Shown here: positions 26,549 to 35,077 of the stretch, one piece after another
How the letters are laid out: every line of letters begins with the position of its first letter
Position numbering within the stretch: position 1 is the first letter of the stretch
Source of the DNA: Moduliflexus sp964602655
GTDB taxonomy: Bacteria > Moduliflexota > Moduliflexia > Moduliflexales > Moduliflexaceae
Assembly (NCBI GenBank): GCA_964602655.1
Contig: CAZRSF010000031.1
Location: forward strand, 3,013 to 67,012
Direction: 5' to 3'
DNA length: 64,000 nucleotides
The notes under the pieces: generated by a model
Seen by the model: the letters and a program-made list of their open reading frames with translations, nothing else
Databases searched by the model: none
Told to the model about the DNA's origin: nothing
Translations under genes and position numbers: made by a program

Positions 26549-26809
26549 TCAGGCATATCCGGCTTCCTGTAATATTTCGTCTGCGGAATATTGGAACGGC
26601 GACACGCGCCAGCGCGATAACGCAAGCAGAAAATCTTCTCGTGTCATATCCGCAATTTCAGCGGCTTTTTCCTGTGAAATCATGCCGATTTCATACCATT
26701 TTACTGCTGCCGCAAGGCGCATCTGCCGCGAAAATTCTTCTGGCGTGGCCTTGAAGGTTGAAAAGATTTCAACCGGAAACGTGAATTGAATGGTTTGAGT
26801 GGCAATCAT
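26549..26809 (-). CDS. UPF0175-family small protein
   Basis: An 86-residue protein with the UPF0175 pattern: a short N-terminal strand, then LAAAVKWYEIGMISQEKAAE and AGMS-like MTREDFLLALSRW, and an acidic end. UPF0175 proteins often stand as antitoxins to PIN or other toxins; no toxin gene is adjacent here. The start overlaps the stop of the upstream lipoprotein gene by four bases, so the two are coupled. A lone member could be a remnant of a lost pair, or regulatory. Confidence 0.75.
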   Translation of the reverse strand: MIATQTIQFTFPVEIFSTFKATPEEFSRQMRLAAAVKWYEIGMISQEKAAEIADMTREDFLLALSRWRVSPFQYSADEILQEAGYA

Positions 26810-28425
26810 CTATTCTCCTTCACATCCGAAGACTGTAATTTCATGTAATCAAAACGTACCGTAAAATCGGCTTCTTCGGTAAAATGTCCGATCTTGAAAT
26901 ACGCGCCATCTGACATGTGAATCATGACCGTATCGTTTTCGTCAACCGGGATGCCTGCGTCTTCGATTGTGAAGGCATATTGTTTGACTGCCGCATCGTT
27001 GACATTGTCATACGGGATGTTTTCAAGAACTGAATATTCGACAGATGAATTCGGATGAAACAGGATTGAGCCTTGTTTCGTTCTTTTCAAGAGAAAATAA
27101 AATCCAACAGCGGCGTCATAGGTAAAAATTGGTGCTCCTTCCGGTAATTTCGGAAGTAATACCTCATTTAACGGAGAAACTCCTCCTTTTGCCATCACAA
27201 GAAGCGAATCATCATCTATCATCTTGCCTGCGGACGGCTCAAATCCTTGAAGAAATCCAATTGCGGCAGAGGTAAACGTCTCTTTCGTGATATGGAGCGT
27301 AAAGACTTGTCTCTCGATGCCGCCACGCCCATCATCCACCACTACAACAACCGTATGTCGTCCGATTTGATCTTCGCGTGGTTCCCATGCAATATTTCCG
27401 AATGTTTCGTCAATCGTCATGCCTTCTGGAAATTGCGAAAGGCGATACGTCAGGCGATCTCCGTCAGGGTCTTTTGCCGCGACATGATAGGCATAGTTTT
27501 TGGTTCGATGCTGGTCTGGTTGCGTAAATATACGAGGCGGACGATTCTGGCGCGTATCAAATACGGCGATAACGGTTACATTCTCTTTCACTGGCGAGAA
27601 CAGAGTCGTTTCTCGTCCATTGACAAGCCATCGCGCAAATTGCGACCGCGAATCCGCAACCGCATGTAATGTAAGGTTGGTTCCTGCTGTGTAGCGTCCT
27701 GTGCAATCGTAGCCGCAATTGATGCTGTCGCCGCGTACCGTTCCTGCCCCCGTTCCGCTTTTGGTGACGCTCAATATATAGCAGTCGGGCGATGATTCCT
27801 CGCACGTCCCATTCGCCGCATTCTCGTTTTCTTCCCAGTGTACCGCAAGATTCGACGCCGACAGATATGAGGGAAACGGATCGCCGACCACTTTGTTATT
27901 GACTGTCCAACTTGTATGAACGTACCCGGGTTTGGGAAGGCATTTTATGATGATGCCAACGCGATTATTGTATCGTTCTCGACAGAAGGAAGCGGAATCT
28001 TCAGAACCGCAGAGAATCCCTGTGCCAAGCTCACCGAAGGGGCCATACACATTACATCCCTCGCTTGGAGTAAATCGAACCTCATACGTGTCGTTCACTC
28101 GAATGACATGAACTCGGTGAAATAGGATGCCCTCCCGGTTTTCAATCTGAAGTTGAATGGTGTAGTCTCCGGTTTTTTGAAACATCTGAAGCAACGGTCT
28201 CAGTTCTGATGCGGATAGCGTCTCATGACCATCAATGCTCCAAGTCATTTTTTTTATGGCACACCCCTCCGAAATCGTCGGGGTAAACGTCACATTCGTG
28301 AATGTCGCGTATGTCTTGTCATCATCTGACGGCGATCCGCTAAAATCCACCGAACAGGCCAACAGATGATCCTGGAACAAGATGATTCCGATTCCGACGC
28401 AGAATAGCATGATAAAATTTTTCAT
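26806..28425 (-). CDS. Secreted lipoprotein with InlB-like and Ig-like repeats
   Basis: A 539-residue exported protein. A short signal peptide ends in lipobox LLAC with C24 as the lipidated residue. Two stretches (near 115-205 and 215-290) resemble divergent InlB B-repeats (GTGAGTVRGDSINCGYDC... RFARWLVNG), with paired cysteines. Residues about 295-380 match a putative Ig/cadherin-like domain (AKDPDGDRLTYRLSQFPEGM ... VVVVDDGRGG). The last 150 residues are beta-rich with no name. GGAGG precedes the ATG. Probably cell-surface or outer-membrane attached, in adhesion or matrix; no enzymatic motif is seen. Confidence 0.8.
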   Translation of the reverse strand: MKNFIMLFCVGIGIILFQDHLLACSVDFSGSPSDDDKTYATFTNVTFTPTISEGCAIKKMTWSIDGHETLSASELRPLLQMFQKTGDYTIQLQIENREGILFHRVHVIRVNDTYEVRFTPSEGCNVYGPFGELGTGILCGSEDSASFCRERYNNRVGIIIKCLPKPGYVHTSWTVNNKVVGDPFPSYLSASNLAVHWEENENAANGTCEESSPDCYILSVTKSGTGAGTVRGDSINCGYDCTGRYTAGTNLTLHAVADSRSQFARWLVNGRETTLFSPVKENVTVIAVFDTRQNRPPRIFTQPDQHRTKNYAYHVAAKDPDGDRLTYRLSQFPEGMTIDETFGNIAWEPREDQIGRHTVVVVVDDGRGGIERQVFTLHITKETFTSAAIGFLQGFEPSAGKMIDDDSLLVMAKGGVSPLNEVLLPKLPEGAPIFTYDAAVGFYFLLKRTKQGSILFHPNSSVEYSVLENIPYDNVNDAAVKQYAFTIEDAGIPVDENDTVMIHMSDGAYFKIGHFTEEADFTVRFDYMKLQSSDVKENR

Positions 28426-28557
28426 GAGCAGCCTCCTCTCTTTCTTATTTCAATAAAAAAATTTCCAGTTTCCGGCGTTTCATAGATGATGCTGTCACCT
28501 GTTAAACGCTGCTCTCATCAACTCCGCGAGTAGATCATACTGCTCGCCTTTATCCAC

Positions 28558-28797
28558 CTATTTCAGAATCGAGTACACCTCTTCCGCGTCATAAACGTTC
28601 AGTCCCCATGCCACATCCTCCAGCGCCGCTTGATATTGCCGTTCCGCTAACTCGACCCAATCAATCCCAATCGCATCAATCGCTTCTGCGCGAGGAATTT
28701 CATGCCGGAGATATTGTCCTGACACATATTCCCGCCACAATTGCCGCAATCCGACCTGGAACACTTGCGTCAAAATTTCCGCTTCCGGTTTTCGCAT
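28558..28797 (-). CDS. Small hypothetical protein, possible antitoxin-like
   Basis: A 79-residue protein with no recognised family. It is largely helical and acidic with several Trp/Tyr residues. There is no clear ribosome site, and a stop lies 33 bases upstream in frame, so the ATG at 28797 is the only good start. Size and the neighbourhood of small paired genes suggest an antitoxin or a decayed partner of a lost gene, but this is not shown. Confidence 0.45.
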   Translation of the reverse strand: MRKPEAEILTQVFQVGLRQLWREYVSGQYLRHEIPRAEAIDAIGIDWVELAERQYQAALEDVAWGLNVYDAEEVYSILK

Positions 28798-28943
28798 CGC
28801 GGCCGTCAGAATAGTGTTGCGTGTTGTCTATCCGTTGCGTTTCGATCATGCGCACCCTCCTAATAATTATTGTCGAATGTTCATCCCCAAAATGATTACT
28901 TGAAGGAACAATGTCAAGGAAAAAGCTGTTTTCACGGTAGCGC

Positions 28944-30182
28944 CTATTTTTTCAGGCCGCGTATCGCTTGAATGCGTTGCAACACCGGCGGATGCGAGTA
29001 GGTCAGGGCGACGTGGAACGGGTGCGGCGTCAGGTTCGACAGGTTTTTCACGGAGAGCGTTTTCAGCGCGGTCACGAACGGCTCGGCGTCGGGCGTGGTT
29101 TCGATGGCGAAGCGGTCGGCTTCGTATTCATTGCGGCGCGAGAGGTAGTTCATGGCGAGAGAGATCACCAATTCGAACGGGCTGTATAACATGCCGAAAA
29201 AAATCAGCCCGGCGTAAATCGAAGGCTGCTTGACGTAAAAGGCGTCGAATAAGCCCTGATGACCGAGAAAGATGGAGAGCAGAAACAGCATGACGCCGCT
29301 GTGGGCGATGCTGATGAGCATTCCTTGCAAAATATGTTTTTTCTTGTAATGCCCGATTTCATGCGCCAGGATCGCGACCAATTCCGGCACTGTGTGGGCG
29401 GCGATCAGGGTATCGAACAGCGCGATCCGTTTATGTTTGCCGAATCCGGTGAAAAAGGCATTGCTTTTGGTGGAGCGTTTCGAGCCATCCATGACGAACA
29501 GATTGTCCAACGGGAAATCGGCGCGGCGGGCATACGCTATGATGCTTTCCCGCAATTCTCCATCTTCCAGCGGCGTGAATTTGTTGAAGAGCGGCATGAT
29601 CCAGGTGGGCGCGATGAATTGCAGAAAGAGCGTGACGAGAGTCAGCGCGATCCAGCAATAGAGCCAGGCGAGCGTCCCAGCATATTCGAAAAAGGCTAAG
29701 ACGCCCGCGAGAATCGGCACGCCGATCACGACGCCGAGTCCCAAACCTTTCAACAAATCGGTCACGAACACGAGCGGCGTGGTTTTGTTGAAGCCGAAAC
29801 GTTCTTCGATGACAAAGGTGTCGTAGATGGTGAACGGCAGCGAAAGAAGCGTTCTGACGATGACTAACAACCCGATGTAGAGGATACCGGTCACGATTGA
29901 TGAGAATCCCCAGCCGCGAACAATCTGATCGAGCCATTGGAAACCTCCGGCAAACCAGAAAATCAGCGAAACGGCAAGATTGAACGTAGAAGTCAGAAAA
30001 CCGAAACGTGTGTTGACGCGAGTGTATTCCTGCGATTGGCGGTATTTTTCAGCGTCATAAACCCCTTCGAATTCAGCGGGAATGCGGTCGGTCAGAGCGC
30101 GAAGATTCAGCCAGTCGGCAGCAAGGTCAAGCAGGAAACTGATGAGAATCGTGGCAAGAATAACGAGAGCGTAACTGTTCAT
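28944..30182 (-). CDS. M48-family metalloprotease, Ste24/CAAX protease-like
   Basis: A 412-residue integral-membrane zinc protease. The zinc motif is H274-E275-I-G-H278 and the third ligand is a Glu in NEYEADRFA near 354. Several hydrophobic segments (about 3-20, 62-82, 98-118, 143-190, 285-330) give the multi-span layout of Ste24. The N-terminal M48 extension (YDAEKYRQSQEYTRVNTRFGF) is also characteristic. In bacteria these are thought to act in membrane-protein quality control, there being no CAAX substrates. Monocistronic, in reverse orientation to the following repeat cluster. Confidence 0.92.
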   Translation of the reverse strand: MNSYALVILATILISFLLDLAADWLNLRALTDRIPAEFEGVYDAEKYRQSQEYTRVNTRFGFLTSTFNLAVSLIFWFAGGFQWLDQIVRGWGFSSIVTGILYIGLLVIVRTLLSLPFTIYDTFVIEERFGFNKTTPLVFVTDLLKGLGLGVVIGVPILAGVLAFFEYAGTLAWLYCWIALTLVTLFLQFIAPTWIMPLFNKFTPLEDGELRESIIAYARRADFPLDNLFVMDGSKRSTKSNAFFTGFGKHKRIALFDTLIAAHTVPELVAILAHEIGHYKKKHILQGMLISIAHSGVMLFLLSIFLGHQGLFDAFYVKQPSIYAGLIFFGMLYSPFELVISLAMNYLSRRNEYEADRFAIETTPDAEPFVTALKTLSVKNLSNLTPHPFHVALTYSHPPVLQRIQAIRGLKK

Positions 30183-30203
30183 AGGATAACCGCAATGAGT
30201 TGT

Positions 30204-30288
30204 AACCCTGCCAGGGTTTCGAACCCTAACAGGGTTGAATGGTTAGAGACAAAAGAAGCAGTCAGACACGTTCAACGCGTCTGACTGC
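30204..30288. repeat. Two adjacent palindromic repeats (CCAGGGTT and GTCAGACAC families)
   Basis: AACCCTGCCAGGGTT / AACCCTAACAGGGTT with a TCG loop at 30204-30236, then GCAGTCAGACACG / CGCGTCTGACTGC with a 5-base loop at 30258-30288. The same two families are adjacent again at 40061-40138. They lie between the start of the M48 gene and the end of the PilZ gene and may terminate the PilZ transcript. Confidence 0.85.
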
Positions 30289-30312
30289 CATTGGTGTTGA
30301 TTCGGCCTGCCA

Positions 30313-30672
30313 TCAGATATCTTCGGCTGCGCCTGCTTCAGTGTATGTGTTCAGGACTTCCGCCAGACGCTGCAATTTATCTTCTGGCACGTCTAAAAAT
30401 TGTAATCCCACGTCATACTGGGCGGTTTCGCCTTCCGGCAGCGGGCGCTGCCAGACGATTTTGGCGATGAAGGTCAGGATTTCGTCATCCGGCAGCAACA
30501 GTTCGATTTCCAGGCGTTTGCCGACGCGCAGTTTATCGTTGCTGAAGATGCGGATGCCTCCTAAGCCGATGTTCACCAACTGACGGCGCGTCGAAAAAAA
30601 CGGCGCGGAACGGTAACAAATCGGAGCTTTGAAACGCGGAAATTCACGGCGGTTTGCATTATCGTCAATCAT
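30313..30672 (-). CDS. PilZ-domain protein
   Basis: A 119-residue PilZ domain. The c-di-GMP-binding signatures are RREFPRF near the N-terminus (RxxxR type) and NIGLGGI in place of D/NxSxxG, so binding is plausible but not certain. The preferred start, ATG at 30672, follows GGAGGAG; a longer frame to 30771 overlaps the upstream gene. It forms a two-gene unit with the preceding hypothetical gene. In bacteria with type IV pili or gliding, stand-alone PilZ proteins often tune motility or polymer secretion. Confidence 0.85.
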   Translation of the reverse strand: MIDDNANRREFPRFKAPICYRSAPFFSTRRQLVNIGLGGIRIFSNDKLRVGKRLEIELLLPDDEILTFIAKIVWQRPLPEGETAQYDVGLQFLDVPEDKLQRLAEVLNTYTEAGAAEDI

Positions 30673-30694
30673 GATCTCCTCCCACGAGAGCGCA

Positions 30695-31414
30695 TTAGCG
30701 TGATAAGACGGGCGCATATTCGTCGAAATACGCGCTGAACAATGGACGCAATTCTTGCAACGGTTCCTCAAGGATACCGAGAAACGTCATGGCATAAATA
30801 TCTAATTGGACAAGCGCATCAACAGAAGAATCCTGGGCGCTGGCAGCAATAAACCGTTCCGCAATCGAGGCGTTGACCGTATGAATATTCTCATAAATTC
30901 GGGACAGGCCGGTCAGGTTCAAATCAACCGACTTTCCGTCTTTATGCAGAAAATATTGCGCCATAAAATACATGGACACCGACCGATACATCGTCTCGGA
31001 AGCGTTGGCGAGCGGCACGTGAAAACGCGCCATCGGCTTGAAATAGGCGGCATGCGGGCAGCCGCTCAACGGCATCACCAGCCCCATCAGCGAGCCGAAC
31101 GCCGCTTGCAGGCTCGTCTCTTGCGTCATCTTGCGCTCGGCGGTGACGACTTCAAGATGCACTTTATGATACGGCAGAAACGGGCCGATTTGTTTGATGA
31201 TATTGACCTGATTAGCCGCTAACGGGCAATACGGGTGTCGAACGCTGTCGAGCGGGCAGTGCGGACACTGATGGAACGTCAGGCGCGTCCAGTCCGGCAG
31301 CGAATCGGGAAGATGGTTGATCAATTCCATCGTCGCCAAATCAATCTCTAAAAGAAACATGGTTTGCGACTGATCGGGAAAGGTCAAATAATAGGAAATT
31401 GACTGCGTCTTCAT
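30695..31414 (-). CDS. Hypothetical protein with N-terminal Cys-rich CPHC motif
   Basis: A 239-residue soluble protein whose family I do not know. Residues 49-63 contain C-P-H-C-P-L and a further Cys-Pro pair (YCPLA), which could bind a metal. The rest is mixed helix and strand, without signal peptide or membrane segments. It is followed after 22 bases by the PilZ gene, so the two probably act together, for example as a c-di-GMP-controlled unit. A TTGACA upstream (31513-31518, minus strand) may be part of its promoter. Confidence 0.7.
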   Translation of the reverse strand: MKTQSISYYLTFPDQSQTMFLLEIDLATMELINHLPDSLPDWTRLTFHQCPHCPLDSVRHPYCPLAANQVNIIKQIGPFLPYHKVHLEVVTAERKMTQETSLQAAFGSLMGLVMPLSGCPHAAYFKPMARFHVPLANASETMYRSVSMYFMAQYFLHKDGKSVDLNLTGLSRIYENIHTVNASIAERFIAASAQDSSVDALVQLDIYAMTFLGILEEPLQELRPLFSAYFDEYAPVLSR

Positions 31415-31632
31415 CTACCAACCCCTCATGACAGGACACCTTGACAGTTCGAAATCTCGGAACGGATGCTGCTTCGAGTCTGTGCGCAACTTTACTATGG
31501 ATTTGCGATTTCTGTCAATAGAAAATAATGAATGGGAAATATTGATGGAATCGGAAGGTCGCATCGGATTTGCGTCCCCGCGAATGCTGCGAGAGGAGCG
31601 CAAAAACTTGCGTTTGCGCTCCCGATATCGAT

Positions 31633-32613
31633 CTAATGATATAACTCTTTGATCACGCGCTCAATCGGCAATTCCTGAATCGAGAGGTCGCGGATATTAC
31701 TGCCGTTGATGCGCTGAATGAATTGATTCAGCGGCAAGAGCGCGACATCGAGTTCGATTTCGGCCTCATGCCGTGAATGTGCGTGCAGCACGGTCAATCC
31801 CTCGCCCTGCAAATCGGTCGGAAGCGGCTGATGCGTGGCGATGCGGATGATTTTTTTCTGCCCCAAATGACCTTTCAGCGCATTCATGCTGTCATTAAAC
31901 ACAATCTGGCCGTGATTGATGACGAGGACGCGCTTGGCTAAATGTTCCACGTCGTCGAGGTCGTGCGTAGTCAGGATAAACGTTTTCCCCTGCGCGTTTT
32001 GCGTCTTGATGAATTCGCGAATCTGCTCTTTGGCGATCACGTCCAGCCCGATGGTCGGCTCGTCCAAGAAGACAATCGGCGGATCGTGCAGCATCGCCAT
32101 GATGAATTCGCATTTCATCCGCTCGCCGAGCGATAGATTCCGCGTCGGCTTGCGAATCACCTCTTCCGCGCCCAGCATGTTCACCATGCCTTTTAATCGG
32201 GCATGAAAATCGCCGGACGGGATGGAGTAAATCGCCTTGTTCATGTAAAACGAATCTATCGGCGGAATATCCCAAATAAGCTGCGACTTCTGGCCGAATA
32301 CCGCGCCGATGCAAGCGACATACTGCTTGCGCTGCTTCCAGGGCGTGTAGCCCATGACATCGGCCTCGCCTGACGTGGGAAACAGGACGCCGGTCAGGAT
32401 TTTCAGCGTGGTGGATTTTCCCGCGCCGTTCGGCCCCAAATATCCAAGCAATTCCCCCTGTTCAACCTGAAACGACACCTCTTTGACCGCATGAATATCC
32501 ACCCATTTCGGCTTGAATACGCTGAGCAGCGTGTCTTTGAATGTATGACCGCGCTCAATCGAGCGATACGATTTCGTAAGATGTTCAACACGAATAATCT
32601 TATTTTCCGACAT
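31633..32613 (-). CDS. ABC transporter ATP-binding protein (COG4586-like)
   Basis: A 326-residue ABC ATPase: Walker A GPNGAGKST at 60-68, signature LSLGERM, Walker B IVFLDEPTIGLD. The extended N-terminus (YRSIERGHTFKDTLLSVFKPK) and the C-terminal beta-strand region are typical of the COG4586 group that works with two ABC-2 permeases of the DUF990 type. GGGAGGG precedes the ATG. It is the last gene of a three-gene minus-strand operon with both permeases upstream. The substrate is unknown; such systems are predicted exporters of lipids, drugs or polysaccharides. Confidence 0.93.
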   Translation of the reverse strand: MSENKIIRVEHLTKSYRSIERGHTFKDTLLSVFKPKWVDIHAVKEVSFQVEQGELLGYLGPNGAGKSTTLKILTGVLFPTSGEADVMGYTPWKQRKQYVACIGAVFGQKSQLIWDIPPIDSFYMNKAIYSIPSGDFHARLKGMVNMLGAEEVIRKPTRNLSLGERMKCEFIMAMLHDPPIVFLDEPTIGLDVIAKEQIREFIKTQNAQGKTFILTTHDLDDVEHLAKRVLVINHGQIVFNDSMNALKGHLGQKKIIRIATHQPLPTDLQGEGLTVLHAHSRHEAEIELDVALLPLNQFIQRINGSNIRDLSIQELPIERVIKELYH

Positions 32614-32614
32614 A

Positions 32615-33397
32615 TTACCCTCCCGCGCTGGTATGGTGTTTCACCATCCGATGCCAGAACGCGACGCTGAAAACGAGAAAAAAGCCGCACATCACGAAGC
32701 TGAACGCCATGCCCTCATGCGGTCTGCCCAATAAGACCGACGCCGGGAAAAACGCCATCATCGCAATGGGGATGACGGCGGTGAGAAACAGTTGCACCCC
32801 TTTGCTGAAAATCGGCAGCGGATACAGTCCGAACATCGTTGTTGCGTTGAAAATCTCCCACATCCGGCCATTGCCAACCCATTTGAACAGCAGACCGGAA
32901 AGGATGAGCGCGAACGAAAAAAACACGGATAACGCCGCGACGAAGATCAGTAAAAATTGACACCATTGCCAGAAGCCGGGAAATGGGATATGCGCGAGCA
33001 CCACGGCAAACATCGTCACGCCGCCGAACAGTTTTCCTAAATCTTCAATATCAACGCCGGTCGCAATGCTGAGAAACAAAATCGAACGCGGCCTGATCAG
33101 CAGCAAATCGAACGTGCCTTCGCGCACACGCTCCATCATATTCCACACGATGCCGAAGAAGAATGGAAACGCAATCCCTTTGACGAGGAGAAACACGGCC
33201 TGAATCATGAGCGCCTCGGACATCGTCCAGCCCGGAAAGGTCGAGCCGGAGCGATAAATCAGCACGGTGACGAAGGGCACAATCGCTTCGAAAAGCAGCA
33301 TAATCGTCGCGCTGATGAACAAATCGGCGCGATACGCCATGCGCGACGCTAACGCGCATTGAAACGCCTGCCGATACACAGCAAAATTCGATATCAT
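32615..33397 (-). CDS. ABC-2 type permease (COG4587/COG3694-like)
   Basis: A 260-residue integral membrane protein with six hydrophobic segments. The true start is the ATG at 33397; upstream codons in a longer frame overlap the next permease and read as out-of-frame. The conserved block with MMERVREGTFDLLLIRPRS is characteristic of the DUF990-like ABC-2 permeases. It lies one base from the ATPase gene and overlaps the other permease's stop by four bases. It forms the transmembrane channel together with the next gene. Confidence 0.88.
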   Translation of the reverse strand: MISNFAVYRQAFQCALASRMAYRADLFISATIMLLFEAIVPFVTVLIYRSGSTFPGWTMSEALMIQAVFLLVKGIAFPFFFGIVWNMMERVREGTFDLLLIRPRSILFLSIATGVDIEDLGKLFGGVTMFAVVLAHIPFPGFWQWCQFLLIFVAALSVFFSFALILSGLLFKWVGNGRMWEIFNATTMFGLYPLPIFSKGVQLFLTAVIPIAMMAFFPASVLLGRPHEGMAFSFVMCGFFLVFSVAFWHRMVKHHTSAGG

Positions 33398-34251
33398 GCC
33401 CCGACCCCCGTAAAGCGCGTGATGCCGAAACGCCAGAGGATTTCTGAAACGCCGAACATCGCTAACGCGACAAGCGCTTGAATGCCGACGATCTGCGGAA
33501 TGCTCATGGAAATTCCGGCTAATTCGTATGAGCCGAGAAAGACGCGGATCGGCACATACGTGATAAATTGAAATGGCAGGAAAAAGAGCAGATATTGAAA
33601 GGCGTTCGGGAAAAAAATCAAGGGAATATACACGCCCGCGCAAATATCCCGAAAGATTAAAAACATCCGCTGTACGCCTTGCGTGCGAGTGAGCCAGAAT
33701 CCGGCGATGCCGACGCAATAGTTAATCAGAAACATAATCAAAAAACTGAGCGAGATCGAAATTGCCGCCCAGAACGGATAGACCGGAATCAACCGAATAT
33801 GGAAGACGAAGACGAAAATCAGGTACATCGGGAAAAATTCGAAGGTCGCGCCTAAGAGCCGATGCCCGACTTTTTGCGACAGCGCGAAAAAACGATGCGA
33901 CACCGGGCGCAGCATGAATGTGAGAAATTTGCCGGTGCGAATCAGCATTTGCAGATTCCAATCGGCGAAATCCATGATCAAATAATGAATCATGGTCGTC
34001 GCGCTGTAATAGAGCAGCATTTGCTCGTAGGTCAGGCCATTGATCGTATCGCGTGTCGAAAAGAGCGCTTTCCAGATAAACACCTGCACCAAAAAGAAGG
34101 TCGGCCCGATAAAAAGCGACACCAGCATGTGTGAGCGGTAGGCTGCCCACTCTTTATACGTTACGAAGGCGACCGCTTTCAGAATGGCAAACATCCGTCG
34201 GACGTTCGCAATAAACGAATTTGATGAAAGATGCGATATGACAGAATTCAT
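33394..34251 (-). CDS. ABC-2 type permease, first gene of the operon
   Basis: A 285-residue membrane protein from the ATG at 34251, preceded by GGGAAAATT. A longer frame to 34308 is driven by repeat sequence upstream. Six membrane segments are visible, and the block DWNLQMLIRTGKFLTFMLRP parallels the partner permease's RVREGTFDLLLIRP, marking the pair as paralogous half-channels. Substrate unknown. The first gene of the exporter operon, lying behind a mosaic of palindromic repeats (34258-34435). Confidence 0.85.
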   Translation of the reverse strand: MNSVISHLSSNSFIANVRRMFAILKAVAFVTYKEWAAYRSHMLVSLFIGPTFFLVQVFIWKALFSTRDTINGLTYEQMLLYYSATTMIHYLIMDFADWNLQMLIRTGKFLTFMLRPVSHRFFALSQKVGHRLLGATFEFFPMYLIFVFVFHIRLIPVYPFWAAISISLSFLIMFLINYCVGIAGFWLTRTQGVQRMFLIFRDICAGVYIPLIFFPNAFQYLLFFLPFQFITYVPIRVFLGSYELAGISMSIPQIVGIQALVALAMFGVSEILWRFGITRFTGVGA

Positions 34252-34257
34252 AATTTT

Positions 34258-34435
34258 CCCATAACGCCCCGATTCAGGGGCAGGACTGTTAAGCCCATCC
34301 CAACTCAAGGGCGCTTCAGCGTCCTTCGCCTTCGAGCCTGGCGATTTATCGCCAGGCTGACGAACCGTATGGTTTAGCAGCCCATTTTCCCGCCCGCTCT
34401 TTAACGATCCGCAGGGGCGTTCAATTGAACGCCCC
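34258..34435. repeat. Mosaic of short palindromes upstream of the ABC-2 operon
   Basis: Contains GCCCCGATTCAGGGGC-like, AGCCTGGCGATTTATCGCCAGGCT and a perfect 22-bp palindrome GGGGCGTTCAATTGAACGCCCC (34414-34435). Its ACTGTTAAGCCC/AGCAGCCC pieces resemble the arms of elements at 50300 and 62144. No gene is visible in it. Confidence 0.6.
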
Positions 34436-34474
34436 CTACAAGATTTTTACCGCAATTGGTATAAATACAGTCGC

Positions 34475-35026
34475 CTATTTCCAAATAGCATCACGGGGAA
34501 TGATTTTCATCAGACACGCCGTGTCACCCATTTTTATACTTTGTAATAGCTCGACATCAACGTCACAGCCAAAGGCTTTTTCGAAAAGCACTTTACTATA
34601 TCCTGTCGTACATTGACACCAGGTATTCGTCTCTAATCTACCGACTTCGGCAAGCATCGGACACGGGCAAAACGGAAATTGGAGATAGAGTTCCCCATTT
34701 TTGCAGGATAGGCCGGCGGCCTTTGCTTTGTCGTGGTTGGCAAATTCTTCTAAATCAGACGACGATTCAAGAAGCTCTTTCACCAACGCGAATTTTTCAT
34801 CCATCCCATATCCACATTGACAGTTCATTCGAATCTGCTTCACGGTAGTCCGATCAAAGTGATTCTCTAATCTGTCCATGGTGGATTTCACCCATGTCGC
34901 ATTATCCTCTAACGAAGAGAACTCCTGTTCTCCATGTACGATTTTTGCTGCGGTTTCATCGTTGCTCGCAGCTTTTATGGCGTCAAAAATGACGTGCTCT
35001 TGGATTTTTCGAATATCAAACATCAT
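34475..35026 (-). CDS. Cysteine-rich hypothetical protein (DUF6144-like)
   Basis: A 183-residue soluble protein with clustered cysteines: CQCGYG near 70, FCPCP near 119, WCQCTTGYSK near 136 and FGCDVDVELL near 152. The end (QSIKMGDTACLMKIIP) resembles the C-terminus of V4R/DUF6144-type domains that fold around bound metal or small ligands. GAGGTGTT precedes the ATG. Function unknown. It is followed, 50 bases on the other side of its start, by a divergently unrelated hydrolase gene on the same strand. Confidence 0.65.
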   Translation of the reverse strand: MMFDIRKIQEHVIFDAIKAASNDETAAKIVHGEQEFSSLEDNATWVKSTMDRLENHFDRTTVKQIRMNCQCGYGMDEKFALVKELLESSSDLEEFANHDKAKAAGLSCKNGELYLQFPFCPCPMLAEVGRLETNTWCQCTTGYSKVLFEKAFGCDVDVELLQSIKMGDTACLMKIIPRDAIWK

Positions 35027-35077
35027 AACACCTCAATTTCTTCATGTAATAAACGTGGTTATTTTCAACGGCGGCGT

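Noticed and set aside
31428..31652. Plus-strand open frame of 74 codons
   Set aside because: Overlaps the end of the ABC ATPase gene, no family signal; the region looks like the promoter of the minus-strand PilZ operon.
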